Source: Rhodomicrobium lacus (GTDB taxonomy: Bacteria; Pseudomonadota; Alphaproteobacteria; Rhizobiales; Rhodomicrobiaceae). From it: a DNA stretch of 32,456 bases. The notes below the pieces were generated by a model. That model saw only the letters and a list, made by a program, of their open reading frames with translations. It was not told the origin of the DNA and searched no databases. Location: contig NZ_RZNF01000024.1 in assembly GCF_003992725.1 (NCBI RefSeq), forward strand, positions 1-32,456, read 5' to 3'. Below are positions 10,993-19,169 of the stretch, piece after piece. A program made the translations under genes and the position numbers. Position 1 is the stretch's first letter; each line of letters starts with the position of its first letter.

Positions 10993-11236
10993 GAAATTGC
11001 AGCATGTGCCTAATTTGCCGCCAGATGGGCAGGGGAGGGGCGCGAGCTGGGCATGCCAGAGCGGCACGGGGCCGGATCTCGGCGCTCATTTACGCGTCGC
11101 GGAGCGGGAGCGCGTGGCGGGTTTCGCCGATGCGTGGGAGCGATCCGGTCGCCGGGTTCGAGGCGCAAGGCATAGCGGGCTCAGTGCACGGCTCGCGGTC
11201 GCTCCACGCGGCCGGACTGGCGTGTTCTGCATGAGC

Positions 11237-11271
11237 TGTCCCGTTCTGGTACAGTGTAACGAAATGCCACA
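11237..11271 (+). promoter_or_regulatory. Tandem TGT-N11-ACA sites, candidate activator-binding sequence
   Basis: Two 17-bp TGT-N11-ACA elements lie one base apart at 11237-11253 (TGTCCC-N5-GGTACA, one mismatch from perfect symmetry) and 11255-11271 (weaker symmetry). They sit about 60-90 bp upstream of the sigma-54 promoter, the usual place for an NtrC-type activator such as the AcoR family. The assignment to AcoR is inference. Confidence 0.5.
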
Positions 11272-11327
11272 GCGCAGCGAGACGGCAGAGAAGTCCCGAA
11301 TTTACGATATTTCAACAGCTTGGCAGT

Positions 11328-11343
11328 TTGGCACGCTCTCTGC
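11328..11343 (+). promoter_or_regulatory. Sigma-54 (RpoN) -24/-12 promoter of the aldehyde dehydrogenase gene
   Basis: TTGGCACG-CTCT-CTGC at 11328-11343 matches TTGGCACG-N4-TTGC with one mismatch and correct GG/GC spacing. It predicts a start near 11355 and a leader of about 50 nt before the ATG at 11403. Sigma-54 control is known for acetaldehyde dehydrogenase acoD of Ralstonia eutropha. Confidence 0.75.
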
Positions 11344-11402
11344 GTTTAAGCGCCGCAGCAGGGGCGCTCGATCGTCCCGGCCTCGAAAACAGGGAGGACA
11401 TC

Positions 11403-12923
11403 ATGCTTTATGCCGCGCCCGGCACGCCCGGAGCCATCGTCACCTTCAAGGAGCGCTACGACAATTTCATCGGCGGCGAATGGCGCGCGCCGCTCGGCGG
11501 CCAGTATTTCGAAAGCATCACGCCGATCACCGGCAAGCCCTTCGCTCAGGTCGCCCGTTCGCAGGCCGAAGACATCGAACTCGCGCTCGATGCCGCACAC
11601 GCTGCCGCGGAGAGATGGGGCCATACCTCCGTTGCCGAGCGCGCGCTCGTTCTGAACCGCATCGCCGACCGCATGGAGCAGAACCTCGAAAAGCTGGCCT
11701 ATGCCGAAAGCGTCGACAACGGCAAGCCGATCCGCGAAACCCTCGCCGCCGACATTCCGCTCGCCATCGATCACTTCCGCTATTTCGCGTCGTGCATCCG
11801 CGCACAGGAAGGTACGCTCGGCCAGGTGGATGAGACGACCGTCGCCTATCACTTCCATGAACCGCTCGGCGTCGTCGGCCAGATCATCCCGTGGAACTTC
11901 CCCATCCTGATGGCCGCGTGGAAGCTCGCGCCCGCGATCGCCGCCGGCAACTGCGTCGTGCTGAAGCCCGCCGAACAGACGCCCGTCGGCATTCTTGTCC
12001 TCGCTGAAATCATCGGCGACCTGCTGCCGAAGGGTGTGCTCAACATCGTGAACGGCTTCGGCCTCGAAGCAGGCAAGCCGCTGGCGTCGAGCCCGCGCAT
12101 CGCCAAGATCGCGTTCACGGGCGAGACGTCCACCGGCCGCCTCATCATGCAGTACGCCAGCCAGAACCTCATCCCGGTCACGCTCGAACTTGGCGGCAAG
12201 TCTCCGAACATCTTTTTCGACGACGTCGCCGCCGCCGATGACGAGTTCTTCGACAAGGCCATCGAGGGCTTCGTGATGTTCGCGCTGAACCAGGGCGAAG
12301 TCTGCACCTGCCCCAGCCGCGCCCTTGTGCAGGAAAGTCTGCGCGACCGGTTCATCGATCGCGCGCTTGCTCGCGTCGCCTCCATCAAGCAGGGCAATCC
12401 GCTCGACACCGACACGATGATCGGCGCGCAAGCCTCGCAGGAGCAACTCGACAAGATCCTGTCCTATATCGACATCGGCAAGCAGGAAGGTGCGCAATGC
12501 CTTATCGGCGGCGAGCGCGCTCATCTTGGCGGCGAACTCGACGCGGGCTTCTACGTCCGGCCGACCGTGTTCGAGGGCAACAACAGCATGCGCATCTTCC
12601 AGGAGGAGATCTTCGGCCCGGTCGTGGCCCTGACCACATTCAAGGACGAGGCGGAGGCGTTGCATCTTGCCAACGACACCGTCTACGGCCTCGGCGCGGG
12701 CGTCTGGACGCGCGACGGCAACCGCGCCTACCGCTTCGGACGCGGCATCAAGGCGGGCCGCGTGTGGACGAACTGCTATCATCTCTACCCGGCGCACGCG
12801 GCGTTCGGCGGTTACAAGCAGTCCGGCATCGGCCGCGAAACCCATCACATGATGCTCGACCACTATCAGCAGACGAAGAACCTGCTCGTCAGCTACAGCC
12901 CCAAGGCGCTCGGCTTCTTCTGA
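11403..12923 (+). CDS. exaC: NAD-dependent acetaldehyde dehydrogenase (ExaC/AcoD type)
   Basis: 506 residues, the usual length of ExaC. The cytoplasmic enzyme oxidises acetaldehyde and similar aldehydes to acids with NAD. Visible motifs are IIPWNFP (161-167) and VLKPAEQTP for cofactor binding, FTGETSTGR, the general base E262 in LELGGKS, and catalytic C301 in [11 protein letters not shown]. The Cys-Thr-Cys form is typical of the ExaC/AcoD subgroup. The ATG at 11403 is preceded by GGGAGG at good spacing; an in-frame start at 11328 would overlap the sigma-54 promoter and is rejected. It follows that promoter and ends before a UUCG-capped hairpin, so it is probably monocistronic. It would complete alcohol oxidation begun by the quinoprotein dehydrogenase at 16189-18060. 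Confidence 0.94.
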   Translation: MLYAAPGTPGAIVTFKERYDNFIGGEWRAPLGGQYFESITPITGKPFAQVARSQAEDIELALDAAHAAAERWGHTSVAERALVLNRIADRMEQNLEKLAYAESVDNGKPIRETLAADIPLAIDHFRYFASCIRAQEGTLGQVDETTVAYHFHEPLGVVGQIIPWNFPILMAAWKLAPAIAAGNCVVLKPAEQTPVGILVLAEIIGDLLPKGVLNIVNGFGLEAGKPLASSPRIAKIAFTGETSTGRLIMQYASQNLIPVTLELGGKSPNIFFDDVAAADDEFFDKAIEGFVMFALNQGEVCTCPSRALVQESLRDRFIDRALARVASIKQGNPLDTDTMIGAQASQEQLDKILSYIDIGKQEGAQCLIGGERAHLGGELDAGFYVRPTVFEGNNSMRIFQEEIFGPVVALTTFKDEAEALHLANDTVYGLGAGVWTRDGNRAYRFGRGIKAGRVWTNCYHLYPAHAAFGGYKQSGIGRETHHMMLDHYQQTKNLLVSYSPKALGFF

Positions 12924-12999
12924 GAACGCCCGCGACGCGCGCCGCTTCGCTTCGATTTTCAAATCCATGACGGAGCGGCGTTTGCTGATCGGCAAATCG

Positions 13000-13029
13000 G
13001 CCTTTGGGACGGCTTCGGCCGCCCAAGGC
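13000..13029 (+). terminator. UUCG-capped hairpin after the aldehyde dehydrogenase gene
   Basis: GCCTTTGGGACGGC-TTCG-GCCGCCCAAGGC can fold into a long stem with two single-base bulges and a C(UUCG)G tetraloop, 77 bp after the stop. A small dyad TTTGC-N6-GCAAA precedes it near 12981. No T-tract follows. Confidence 0.55.
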
Positions 13030-13123
13030 AATCGAAGATGCGTGCGCATCGATTGGATAGTCGGCTCCCTACGATGAACGCCGACTGGTGCCTGAACGGG
13101 TTTCTGGGGGATAGCAAAAGCAG

Positions 13124-13888
13124 ATGAGACGTCAAAGCAGTGCGATTCTGGCGATCGTCGGCGTTCTCGCATCCGCGAATGTCGCGGCGGAAACGGTAGA
13201 GGAAATCGCCGGACGGCAGGTGTTTCACCGCTGCCAGGCTTGTCATTCAATTGATCCGGGCAAGCTCGGCTTCGGGCCGAATTTGCACGGAATTGTGGGG
13301 CGGCCGGCCGCGTCGCTCCCGACATTCGTTTATTCCGACGGCTTGAAGGCATCCGGCCTGGTCTGGAACGAGGAAACGCTGAGGAAATGGATATCCGACA
13401 ACACGAAACTCGTTCCGGGCACCCGGATGCGCCATGTCGCAATCACCGACCGGGCGGAGCAGGATTACCTGCTGGCATATCTGAAGGCACAGTCCGACAA
13501 TATGGGGCCTGCACAGGCTCAGGTTCTTCTCGATCGCGCTGTCGCCCTGCTTGAGCGCGAAGGACCGCAACGGGCCTTCGCTGCCTTCAATGACCGGAAC
13601 AACGGCGGCTTCATCGCTCGTGAACTCTACGTCTTTGTCTTCGACATGAAGGGGCGATACATGGCCTCGGGGGCAAATCCGGCGCTGACCGGCACGGATG
13701 CACTTTCGATGCAAGACGCCGAGGGCAAGGAACTGGTTCGCGAGATGATCAATATCGCCCAGTCAGCAGGGTCAGGCGAGGTGGATTACGTCTGGCTCAA
13801 TCGTGCCGAGAACAAGGTGGAGCACAAGCGTTCGTTCATCCGCCGAGTAGGCGATTACATCGTAGGCGTCGGCTACTATCTCAACTGA
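13124..13888 (+). CDS. Cytochrome c fused to a Cache sensor domain
   Basis: 254 residues. A signal peptide (cleavage near VAAE, residue 22) leads into a class I cytochrome c domain: CQACH at 37-41 attaches the heme and M102 in PGTRM is the likely sixth ligand, with typical GFGPNLHGIVGR between. From about 125 the protein becomes a single Cache-type domain (AFAAFNDRNNGGFIARELYVFVFD, GRYMASGANPALTGT, VDYVWLNRAENKVEHKRSFI, VGVGYYLN), a periplasmic ligand-binding fold. There is no membrane segment after the signal peptide, so it is a soluble or weakly anchored periplasmic protein. It sits between aldehyde dehydrogenase and PedF-like cytochrome genes, so a role in alcohol-linked electron transfer or sensing is likely but unproven. 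No strong ribosome binding site is seen; GGGGGAT lies 12-18 bases upstream. Confidence 0.85.
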   Translation: MRRQSSAILAIVGVLASANVAAETVEEIAGRQVFHRCQACHSIDPGKLGFGPNLHGIVGRPAASLPTFVYSDGLKASGLVWNEETLRKWISDNTKLVPGTRMRHVAITDRAEQDYLLAYLKAQSDNMGPAQAQVLLDRAVALLEREGPQRAFAAFNDRNNGGFIARELYVFVFDMKGRYMASGANPALTGTDALSMQDAEGKELVREMINIAQSAGSGEVDYVWLNRAENKVEHKRSFIRRVGDYIVGVGYYLN

Positions 13889-14068
13889 TGGCGATGATCG
13901 CCTTTCAAGTGACCGTCAAACGCGACGCGACACGCGTGTTTGCGTGCCCCGTTACTTCGCCATACGGCACATCGAACGGTATTCGCCAAATCTGTAGCGC
14001 AGCCGCAGCCATATATCCCTAGCATCGACATCATAACACGCGATTGTATCTGCGAGAGCCCTGACACG

Positions 14069-14491
14069 ATGAAAACGCTGAAGACGATCCTGAGCGGCGC
14101 CGCCCTTCTTCTCGCGGCCGCGACAGGCACAGCACTAGCGCATGGAGACATGGCTCCTCAGCCAGTCGACACCAAGGACCTGCCAAAACTCGGCGAGGCG
14201 TGGCTGCCGGAAAATCCCTATCGCGGCAATACGAAAGCCATCGAGATCGGCGCCGCCGCCTTCAATCAGAACTGCGCCCGCTGCCATGGTCTTGGAGCGG
14301 TTTCAGGGGGTATTGCCCCGGACTTGCGCTACCTTCCTACCGGGCTGGACGGCGATGAGTGGTTTCTGACCCGTATTCGCGGTGGCTCGACCCGCGATGG
14401 CCGCGTTTATATGCCGAAATTCGAGGGTATCCTCAGTCAGGAAGCCATGTGGAGCATCCGGGCATGGCTGGAGACGGTTCACGAGGAGTAG
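14069..14491 (+). CDS. pedF: PedF-like cytochrome c-550
   Basis: 140 residues with a signal peptide (to about TALA, residue 24). The heme site is CARCH at 69-73 and M115 in GRVYMPKFEG is the likely distal ligand. The opening HGDMAPQPVDTKDLPKLG and ENPYRGN are characteristic of the PedF cytochrome c-550 family associated with PQQ alcohol dehydrogenases. As periplasmic electron acceptor it would take electrons from the quinoprotein at 16189-18060. The ATG at 14069 follows the signal-peptide pattern; a frame extension to 13940 lacks support. The gene is on the opposite strand from the dehydrogenase operon and convergent with it. A short hairpin, GGCGATGATCGCC at 13890-13902, closes the preceding gene. 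Confidence 0.88.
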   Translation: MKTLKTILSGAALLLAAATGTALAHGDMAPQPVDTKDLPKLGEAWLPENPYRGNTKAIEIGAAAFNQNCARCHGLGAVSGGIAPDLRYLPTGLDGDEWFLTRIRGGSTRDGRVYMPKFEGILSQEAMWSIRAWLETVHEE

Positions 14492-14565
14492 TCGAAGCCG
14501 TTCTGCGTCGCGAGCACGCCGAAATCGTGCTATATTTCAGAGAGATCCCCCCTGCGTCAGACTGT

Positions 14566-14599
14566 CGGCGCGCCTTCGGCACGGGTTGAAGGCGCGCCG
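14566..14599. terminator. 12-bp perfect hairpin between convergent cytochrome genes
   Basis: CGGCGCGCCTTC (14566-14577) and GAAGGCGCGCCG (14588-14599) form a perfect stem around a 10-nt loop, 75 bp after the PedF-like gene stop. It is a good bidirectional terminator candidate without a T-tract. In the remaining 14600-14909 I see nothing convincing; an open minus frame at 14632-14868 has no recognisable features. Confidence 0.6.
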
Positions 14600-14909
14600 T
14601 AGCCGTGGAAACGCACTGCTTCCCGTCGTAGTCAGAACTGACGGCTGACAGCCGGTCTTCGTATCAGCTCGATCGTTGCGAGCAGTCGTTCAGGCAGTAG
14701 AGAACCAGTGATGCAGTGTCGACCAGCATAGGCTGGCAGTCGCTCCGATACGGGCAGCACGAAGTGCGGGCGCGCCACTGATGTAAAGGCGCAATTCGAG
14801 GCCGCCAATCGATCGATTGGGAGCGCCTGTTCTTCGAAAAAAAAGGCCGCAACCGCCCAGTTGTTCACTCGGATCGGATGCGGCTGTGGCGATCATAAAT
14901 CGGTGGCTG

Positions 14910-15404
14910 TCAGTGCGCCGCCATCGCGTCGGACGGGTTCGGCTCAAGGCGCGTTAGCGGGCGCGTCTCGATATAAGACCGAATGGCCCAGATCAGTTCC
15001 TGCCCCAGCACGGGCTCCCAGGCGGGCATATGAACGACGCCGACGATGGTTTTCCCCTTGCGAACGCTTTTGCTGAAGAAGATGTCGTTGTCGGCGATGC
15101 ACTTCGCCTTGATTTCGGGGGTCTTGATGCGCCTGCAGGCGACATCGGTTCGGCGCAGGTCGGGTGCTGGATGCCCCGTCGCGTTGGCCTCCGGCCCGTG
15201 GCAGCGGGCGCAAGTCTGGGCGAATGCCTGTCCGCCGATCTCGATCGCGGCGGCGTTGCCCCGGTAGGGGTTCACGCGCCGCCACTCGGTGCCGAGCGGT
15301 GCGAGCGATGAAGCGTCCACGTCAGGCCGGTTGGCCACCTCCTCGGCGTTGACTGGCGATAGTGCCGTCAGGAGCAAGAAGCCGCCGAAAAACAATCGCC
15401 TCAT
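14910..15404 (-). CDS. Second PedF-like cytochrome c with extra Cys pair
   Basis: 164 residues, signal peptide to about VNAE (residue 20). It is a paralogue of the 14069 cytochrome: it shares the LGTEWRRVNPYRGN and IEIGGQAF pattern and has the heme site CARCH at 65-69 and likely Met ligand M126 in VVHMPAWEP. It has an insertion with C90 and C102 (VACRRIKTPEIKAKC), which could form a disulfide. The start at 15404 is chosen because AGGAGG lies 7 bases upstream and the ATG overlaps the TGA of the pentapeptide gene as ATGA, indicating coupling. An ATG six bases further upstream is too close to the ribosome binding site. It is the last gene of the dehydrogenase operon and probably a dedicated electron carrier. 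Confidence 0.87.
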   Translation of the reverse strand: MRRLFFGGFLLLTALSPVNAEEVANRPDVDASSLAPLGTEWRRVNPYRGNAAAIEIGGQAFAQTCARCHGPEANATGHPAPDLRRTDVACRRIKTPEIKAKCIADNDIFFSKSVRKGKTIVGVVHMPAWEPVLGQELIWAIRSYIETRPLTRLEPNPSDAMAAH

Positions 15405-16021
15405 TTCCATTCCTCCTCTGGGCAACCCTTGCAGCCCTCGAAAAAGGACTCGGGAAAAATGGTGAAGCGCCGAAATGACCCGGTCAAATCCGCGTCCTTG
15501 AAGTTCACGGTGAAGAACTTTGTTTCCTGCAAATTGGCATCGACCAGCTTGGCACCGGCGAACCAGGCGAAGTTGGCTCGGGCAGCTTCCAGATTGGCAG
15601 CAGTGAGATCGGCCCCGGAAAAATCGGCGCGAAAGAGGCGGGCGAATTCCAGATCCGCGCCGACGAGCCGCGCATTGCGAAACGTCGCAGTGGGCGCGGT
15701 GACCTTGCTCATGCGCGCTGCCGTCAGGTCGGCATTGTCGAATGTTGCGCCTGCGATGTTGGCTCCGCGCAGATCCGCCCGCGCGAGCTTCGCTCCGGTA
15801 AAGTCGGCACCGGCGAGGTTTTTCCCCGAAAGGTCGGCGTGCCGCAGATCCGCCCCCTGGCATTGGGCATGAGGCCACATTCCGCAGCCGTTCTTGACAA
15901 GGGCGTCTTCCTCGGAATCCTCGGCATGCACCGATCCGGCCGACACTGCGGCAAGCAGTGTTCCCAGAGCGATGCAGGCCAAGGAACAGCGCAGTTTTCT
16001 GTTCGGAAATCGAAAGGTCAT
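15401..16021 (-). CDS. Secreted pentapeptide-repeat protein
   Basis: 206 residues. The signal peptide ends near VHAE (residue 34). The mature protein has A(D/N)LXX-type repeats from about 56 to 190 (GADLRHADLSGKNLAGADFTG and so on), predicting a right-handed quadrilateral beta-helix. C46 and C54 (NGCGMWPHAQC) flank its start, and C197/C200 (GCKGC) lie near the C-terminus, possible disulfides capping the helix. The start is supported by AGAGGA upstream. It overlaps the following cytochrome gene by ATGA and follows the quinoprotein gene. Its function is unknown; the context suggests a periplasmic scaffold or assembly factor for the dehydrogenase-cytochrome system. Cytoplasmic gyrase-protecting pentapeptide proteins are unlikely relatives because this one is exported. 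Confidence 0.85.
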   Translation of the reverse strand: MTFRFPNRKLRCSLACIALGTLLAAVSAGSVHAEDSEEDALVKNGCGMWPHAQCQGADLRHADLSGKNLAGADFTGAKLARADLRGANIAGATFDNADLTAARMSKVTAPTATFRNARLVGADLEFARLFRADFSGADLTAANLEAARANFAWFAGAKLVDANLQETKFFTVNFKDADLTGSFRRFTIFPESFFEGCKGCPEEEWK

Positions 16022-16072
16022 GCTTTCCTCTTGTCGGGCATCGGGTTTGAAACCGGCTGCCGGTTGCGGAAA

Positions 16073-16155
16073 GCGCGGAGGGCATTCCTCCGCGCCATCC
16101 AGTCATGAGGTCAGCCGGCAATTGAACGCCGCCGGGAAAACTGTCCGGGCGGCGT
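16073..16155 (-). repeat. Two hairpins between the dehydrogenase and pentapeptide genes
   Basis: GCGCGGAGG (16073-16081) pairs with CCTCCGCGC (16087-16095) around a 5-nt loop, and ACGCCGCC (16126-16133) pairs with GGCGGCGT (16148-16155). Both lie in the 167-bp gap inside the apparent operon. They may lower expression of the distal genes or stabilise the upstream message. Confidence 0.5.
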
Positions 16156-16188
16156 CGAGGCCGGTTTGTGCCTTTCAGCGCGGCGGAA

Positions 16189-18060
16189 CTACTTGCTCGC
16201 CTGCTTTCCGAAATTGGCAAGCTTGAACACCCACATGGAGCCGCCCTGCGTGACCTGCTTTGTCAGTTCGGCCATATCGCCGCCCCAGAGCGGAACCGCG
16301 CCGCCGTAGCCCGACTGGATGCCGAGATACTGCTCGCCGTCCATCTCCCAGGTGATCGGGATCGAAACGACGCCGGAGCCCGTCTGGAACTTCCAGAGTT
16401 CCTTGCCGTTCTTTGCGTCGAACGCCTTGACGTAGCCATCGGACGTTCCGGTGAACAGAAGCCCGCCGCCAGTCGTCAGCGTCCCCGCCCAGAGCGGGAA
16501 TTTCTCCTTGTGCTCCCAGGCGACCTTGCCCGTCTTCGGATCGATGGCGCGCAAGATGCCCACATGGTCGTCGTAGATGCGCTTGATGCGGAAGCCCTGG
16601 CCGAGATAGGCGGCACCTGCCTTATACGTCAGATGCTCCGTCCAGTAGTCCATGGCCCAGTGGTTCGCCGGAATGTAGAACAGACCGGTTTTTGGGCTGT
16701 AGGACATCGGCATCCAGTTCGTGCCGCCGAGGAATGGCGGAGAGACGTAGATGCTTTCGCCCTTTTGCGCGTCACCCTTCGGCAGCGGTGGGCGGTTGTC
16801 TTTTTCAATCGGGCGGCCCGTCTTGAGATCGAAGCCGGAAGCCCAGGTGATGCCGTCGACGAACGGCCATGCGCCAATCAGTGCCGTCGGCTTGTTCGGG
16901 TAGCCCGCACCGGTTGCCAGTTTCTCGCGATCCGTGATGAAGAAGAAGCCGTTGCGGTCGGCGTGAGCCGAGGCCTTCACCGTTTTGCCGTTCGCGTCCT
17001 GGTAGTCGAACAGGATGATCGAGTTGTTTCCGGAGAAGTCCCAGGCGTCGTTCGGCGTGTGCTGGAAGAAGCCCTTGAGTTCACCGGTCGAGGCGTCGAC
17101 ATAGGCTTGGCCGGAGGTGAACAGACTGTCCCAGTTCTTCGGATCGTCGCCTTCCTTGGTGCGCTTCCATGTGTTCCACGGAGCCGGGTTGCCCGCGCCG
17201 ATCACGATGGTGTTAGTGTCGACATCGAAACTTGCCGTCTGCCACGGAGCGCCGCCGCCGTGATTCCAGGCTTCCACGAGGTTGCCGTCCTTGTCGCGCG
17301 GCCAGGAAGGCGCTTTCGGATCGCCGGTCGGGGTCGATTCCTTGCCGCCGAGACGTCCCACATGTCCCTCGACCATCGGGCGCGCCCACACTTCCTCGCC
17401 CGTATCGGGATCGCGTGCGAACAGCCAGCCGACGACGCCGAATTCGTCACCCGAAGATCCATGGATGAGCAACACCTTGCCGGTCTTCTGGTCCTTCACG
17501 ATGAAGGGAGCGCCGGTCATGGTGTAGCCGACCGTATGATCGCCGAATTTCTTCTTCCAGACGAGCTTGCCGGTGTCCTTGTTGAGCGCCACGATGCCGG
17601 CATCGAGGGTGCCGAAGAAAACCTTGTCGCCGTAGATAGCCGGACCGCGATTGACGACATCGCAGCACGGGCGGATATCATCGGGCAGCCGGTAGTTGTA
17701 TTCCCAGAGCCTCTTGCCGGTCTTCGCGTCGACGGCAAAGATCCGCGAGTAGGAGGCGGTTATATAAATGACCCCGTCATGGACAAGCGCCTGACCTTCC
17801 TGACCGCGCTGCTTCTCTCCACCGAATGAAAAGCTCCACGCCGGGATAAGGGCGCCGACGTTATCCGTGGTGATCTTGTCGAGAGGGCTGAAGCGCTGCG
17901 CCTTGAGGCCGAGACCGTAGCTCAGGACATCGCCGGACGTCTTGTCGTCGTTGGCGATGTCATCCCATGTCACCGGACCGGCCAAGGCGGATCCGCTCCC
18001 GGCGAGGGCGGCGAGCAAGCCCGCAACCGCCACCGCGGACTTAAAACGAGGCAATTTCAT
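16189..18060 (-). CDS. exaA: PQQ-dependent alcohol (ethanol-type) dehydrogenase, predicted Ca-type
   Basis: 623 residues, the usual ExaA length, with a signal peptide ending near ALAG (residue 27). The periplasmic eight-bladed quinoprotein oxidises primary alcohols to aldehydes and passes electrons to cytochrome c. Seen: W-motif blades (TGKRLWEYN, TGKLVWKKK, NGKELWKFQTGSG), the vicinal disulfide C132-C133 in RPCCDVVNRG, and metal ligands E206 (DEFGVVG), N291 (GNPAPWN) and catalytic D341 (AWDFSGNN). Position 343, two after the Asp, is Ser rather than the extra Asp of lanthanide enzymes (XoxF, PedH), so calcium is predicted. AGGAG lies 10 bases before the ATG at 18060; a frame extension to 18300 has no signal peptide. 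First gene of an operon with the pentapeptide protein and cytochrome. Confidence 0.95.
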   Translation of the reverse strand: MKLPRFKSAVAVAGLLAALAGSGSALAGPVTWDDIANDDKTSGDVLSYGLGLKAQRFSPLDKITTDNVGALIPAWSFSFGGEKQRGQEGQALVHDGVIYITASYSRIFAVDAKTGKRLWEYNYRLPDDIRPCCDVVNRGPAIYGDKVFFGTLDAGIVALNKDTGKLVWKKKFGDHTVGYTMTGAPFIVKDQKTGKVLLIHGSSGDEFGVVGWLFARDPDTGEEVWARPMVEGHVGRLGGKESTPTGDPKAPSWPRDKDGNLVEAWNHGGGAPWQTASFDVDTNTIVIGAGNPAPWNTWKRTKEGDDPKNWDSLFTSGQAYVDASTGELKGFFQHTPNDAWDFSGNNSIILFDYQDANGKTVKASAHADRNGFFFITDREKLATGAGYPNKPTALIGAWPFVDGITWASGFDLKTGRPIEKDNRPPLPKGDAQKGESIYVSPPFLGGTNWMPMSYSPKTGLFYIPANHWAMDYWTEHLTYKAGAAYLGQGFRIKRIYDDHVGILRAIDPKTGKVAWEHKEKFPLWAGTLTTGGGLLFTGTSDGYVKAFDAKNGKELWKFQTGSGVVSIPITWEMDGEQYLGIQSGYGGAVPLWGGDMAELTKQVTQGGSMWVFKLANFGKQASK

Positions 18061-18207
18061 GCAGTGATGTCTCCTGGTCGTTTCACTATCCAAAACGCAG
18101 TCGGTATTGCGGGCCGAGCAAAAGCTCTCGCACCCTGCAACGCGAACGCTGATAGAGGCTGCCGGATGTCGTGCGAACCGGCGTCCCCCCGAATTTTCTT
18201 GTTTTCT

Positions 18208-18224
18208 CTTCACTTGATGTGAAG
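18208..18224. promoter_or_regulatory. CTTCAC-N5-GTGAAG dyad upstream of the alcohol dehydrogenase gene
   Basis: A perfect 6-bp dyad, CTTCAC-ttgat-GTGAAG, lies about 150 bp upstream of the dehydrogenase ATG in an AT-rich patch. It is a candidate operator. No convincing -24/-12 or -35/-10 pair was found beside it. Confidence 0.35.
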
Positions 18225-18260
18225 CTGCTAAACTGTACGGCGACTGAATATTCGCTGATA

Positions 18261-18295
18261 TTGCCCAAAGGTCGAAGACTGCGGCCTTTGGGCAA
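18261..18295 (-). terminator. 11-bp perfect hairpin after the outer-membrane protein gene
   Basis: TTGCCCAAAGG (18261-18271) and CCTTTGGGCAA (18285-18295) pair perfectly around a 13-nt loop, 35 bp beyond the stop of the minus-strand gene at 18330-19169. Confidence 0.6.
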
Positions 18296-18329
18296 AACAA
18301 TTACAGTCAGCGTGGGTCGACGACCGGCA

Positions 18330-19169
18330 TCAACGCTTGTAGGTCACCGGCTCGGCCTTCGGCGCGGACCATACCGGAAGGATGAGGCGCAGCCAGCCAC
18401 GCGTTTCCTCGGTCTCGTAGTTTTTCGTCCAGACGTCATGCGTGATGTAGCTTTGAAGCGTGAACTTGCCGAAGTCGTACCCAACAAGACCGCCCAGCGC
18501 GAACTGAGACTGCTTCCTGTCTGTGTAGAAGGTGCCGCTCGTATCCCACGAGCCGAACCCGACGAGACCCACCTGCCATTTGTCGATGGTCTTGACCGCT
18601 GTCAGGTCGAGGTTGACATAGTCGGGATGGGTCCTGACGCCGGTATTTTCATCCTCGCCGGTCAGGCCGATAATAACATGCGCCGTAAGGTTCCAGTTAT
18701 CGCCGGTGTAGCTCAACGCCGAGCGGCTGTTGAACACCCACATATTCTGTCCGAGATCGTTGTCGACCGGGCCGTAAGCGCCGACAAAGGTGCTGAAACC
18801 CCAGTTGCCGCCGAGATCCCATGCGATGCCCGCCGTGAAGAACGGATTGTAGAGGTCGAAATGATCCGTATCGTCAGGCAGGCTATAGCTGACGAAAGGC
18901 GCGGCCGCGTAGGCCTCGATGCGGCCGCCCGCCACCTGCCATGGGGTCGACCACGCCAGCACCGGAATATTTACGCCGAGAGTGGCGTCGTTGCCCACTG
19001 CGCGAAAGCCGCCGACGCTGCCCGTGTTGAGGAAGTATAGACCTTCCGGCAACGGCGCACCGAGTGCAAGGCCTGCCGTTTCGCCCGGCTGCGTTATCGA
19101 ACCTGCCTGAGCGTCAAACGCTCCCCATCCCAGCGCCGCTACTGCGGACGCCGCTATCCTCAGCTTCAT
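18330..19169 (-). CDS. SphA/phenol-MetA-like outer-membrane beta-barrel protein
   Basis: 279 residues with a signal peptide ending near AQAG (residue 22). The sequence shows alternating amphipathic strands rich in Gly, Trp and Tyr: LPEGLYFLNTGSVGGFR, VNIPVLAWSTPWQVAGGRIEAY, WDLGGNWGFSTFVGAYGP, and closing FGKFTLQSYITHDVWTKNYE...GWLRLILPVW. This pattern fits the SphA / MetA-pathway phenol-degradation outer-membrane family, thought to help uptake of small organic substrates. The start at 19169 matches the signal peptide and has a GGGG/AGAAG run upstream. It lies next to the alcohol dehydrogenase operon, so an alcohol or aromatic substrate is possible but not shown. Confidence 0.75.
   Translation of the reverse strand: MKLRIAASAVAALGWGAFDAQAGSITQPGETAGLALGAPLPEGLYFLNTGSVGGFRAVGNDATLGVNIPVLAWSTPWQVAGGRIEAYAAAPFVSYSLPDDTDHFDLYNPFFTAGIAWDLGGNWGFSTFVGAYGPVDNDLGQNMWVFNSRSALSYTGDNWNLTAHVIIGLTGEDENTGVRTHPDYVNLDLTAVKTIDKWQVGLVGFGSWDTSGTFYTDRKQSQFALGGLVGYDFGKFTLQSYITHDVWTKNYETEETRGWLRLILPVWSAPKAEPVTYKR

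Noticed and set aside
11346-13442. Long minus frame antisense to the aldehyde dehydrogenase, and similar antisense frames elsewhere
   Set aside because: GC-rich codon bias leaves antisense frames open; the sense strand carries complete, motif-bearing enzymes.
14632-14868. Minus frame in the gap between cytochrome genes, possible transposase remnant
   Set aside because: No transposase motif, no terminal repeats and no target duplication seen.
16189-18060. XoxF-type lanthanide methanol dehydrogenase
   Set aside because: The added Asp is Ser (position 343) and the overall motifs are ExaA-like.
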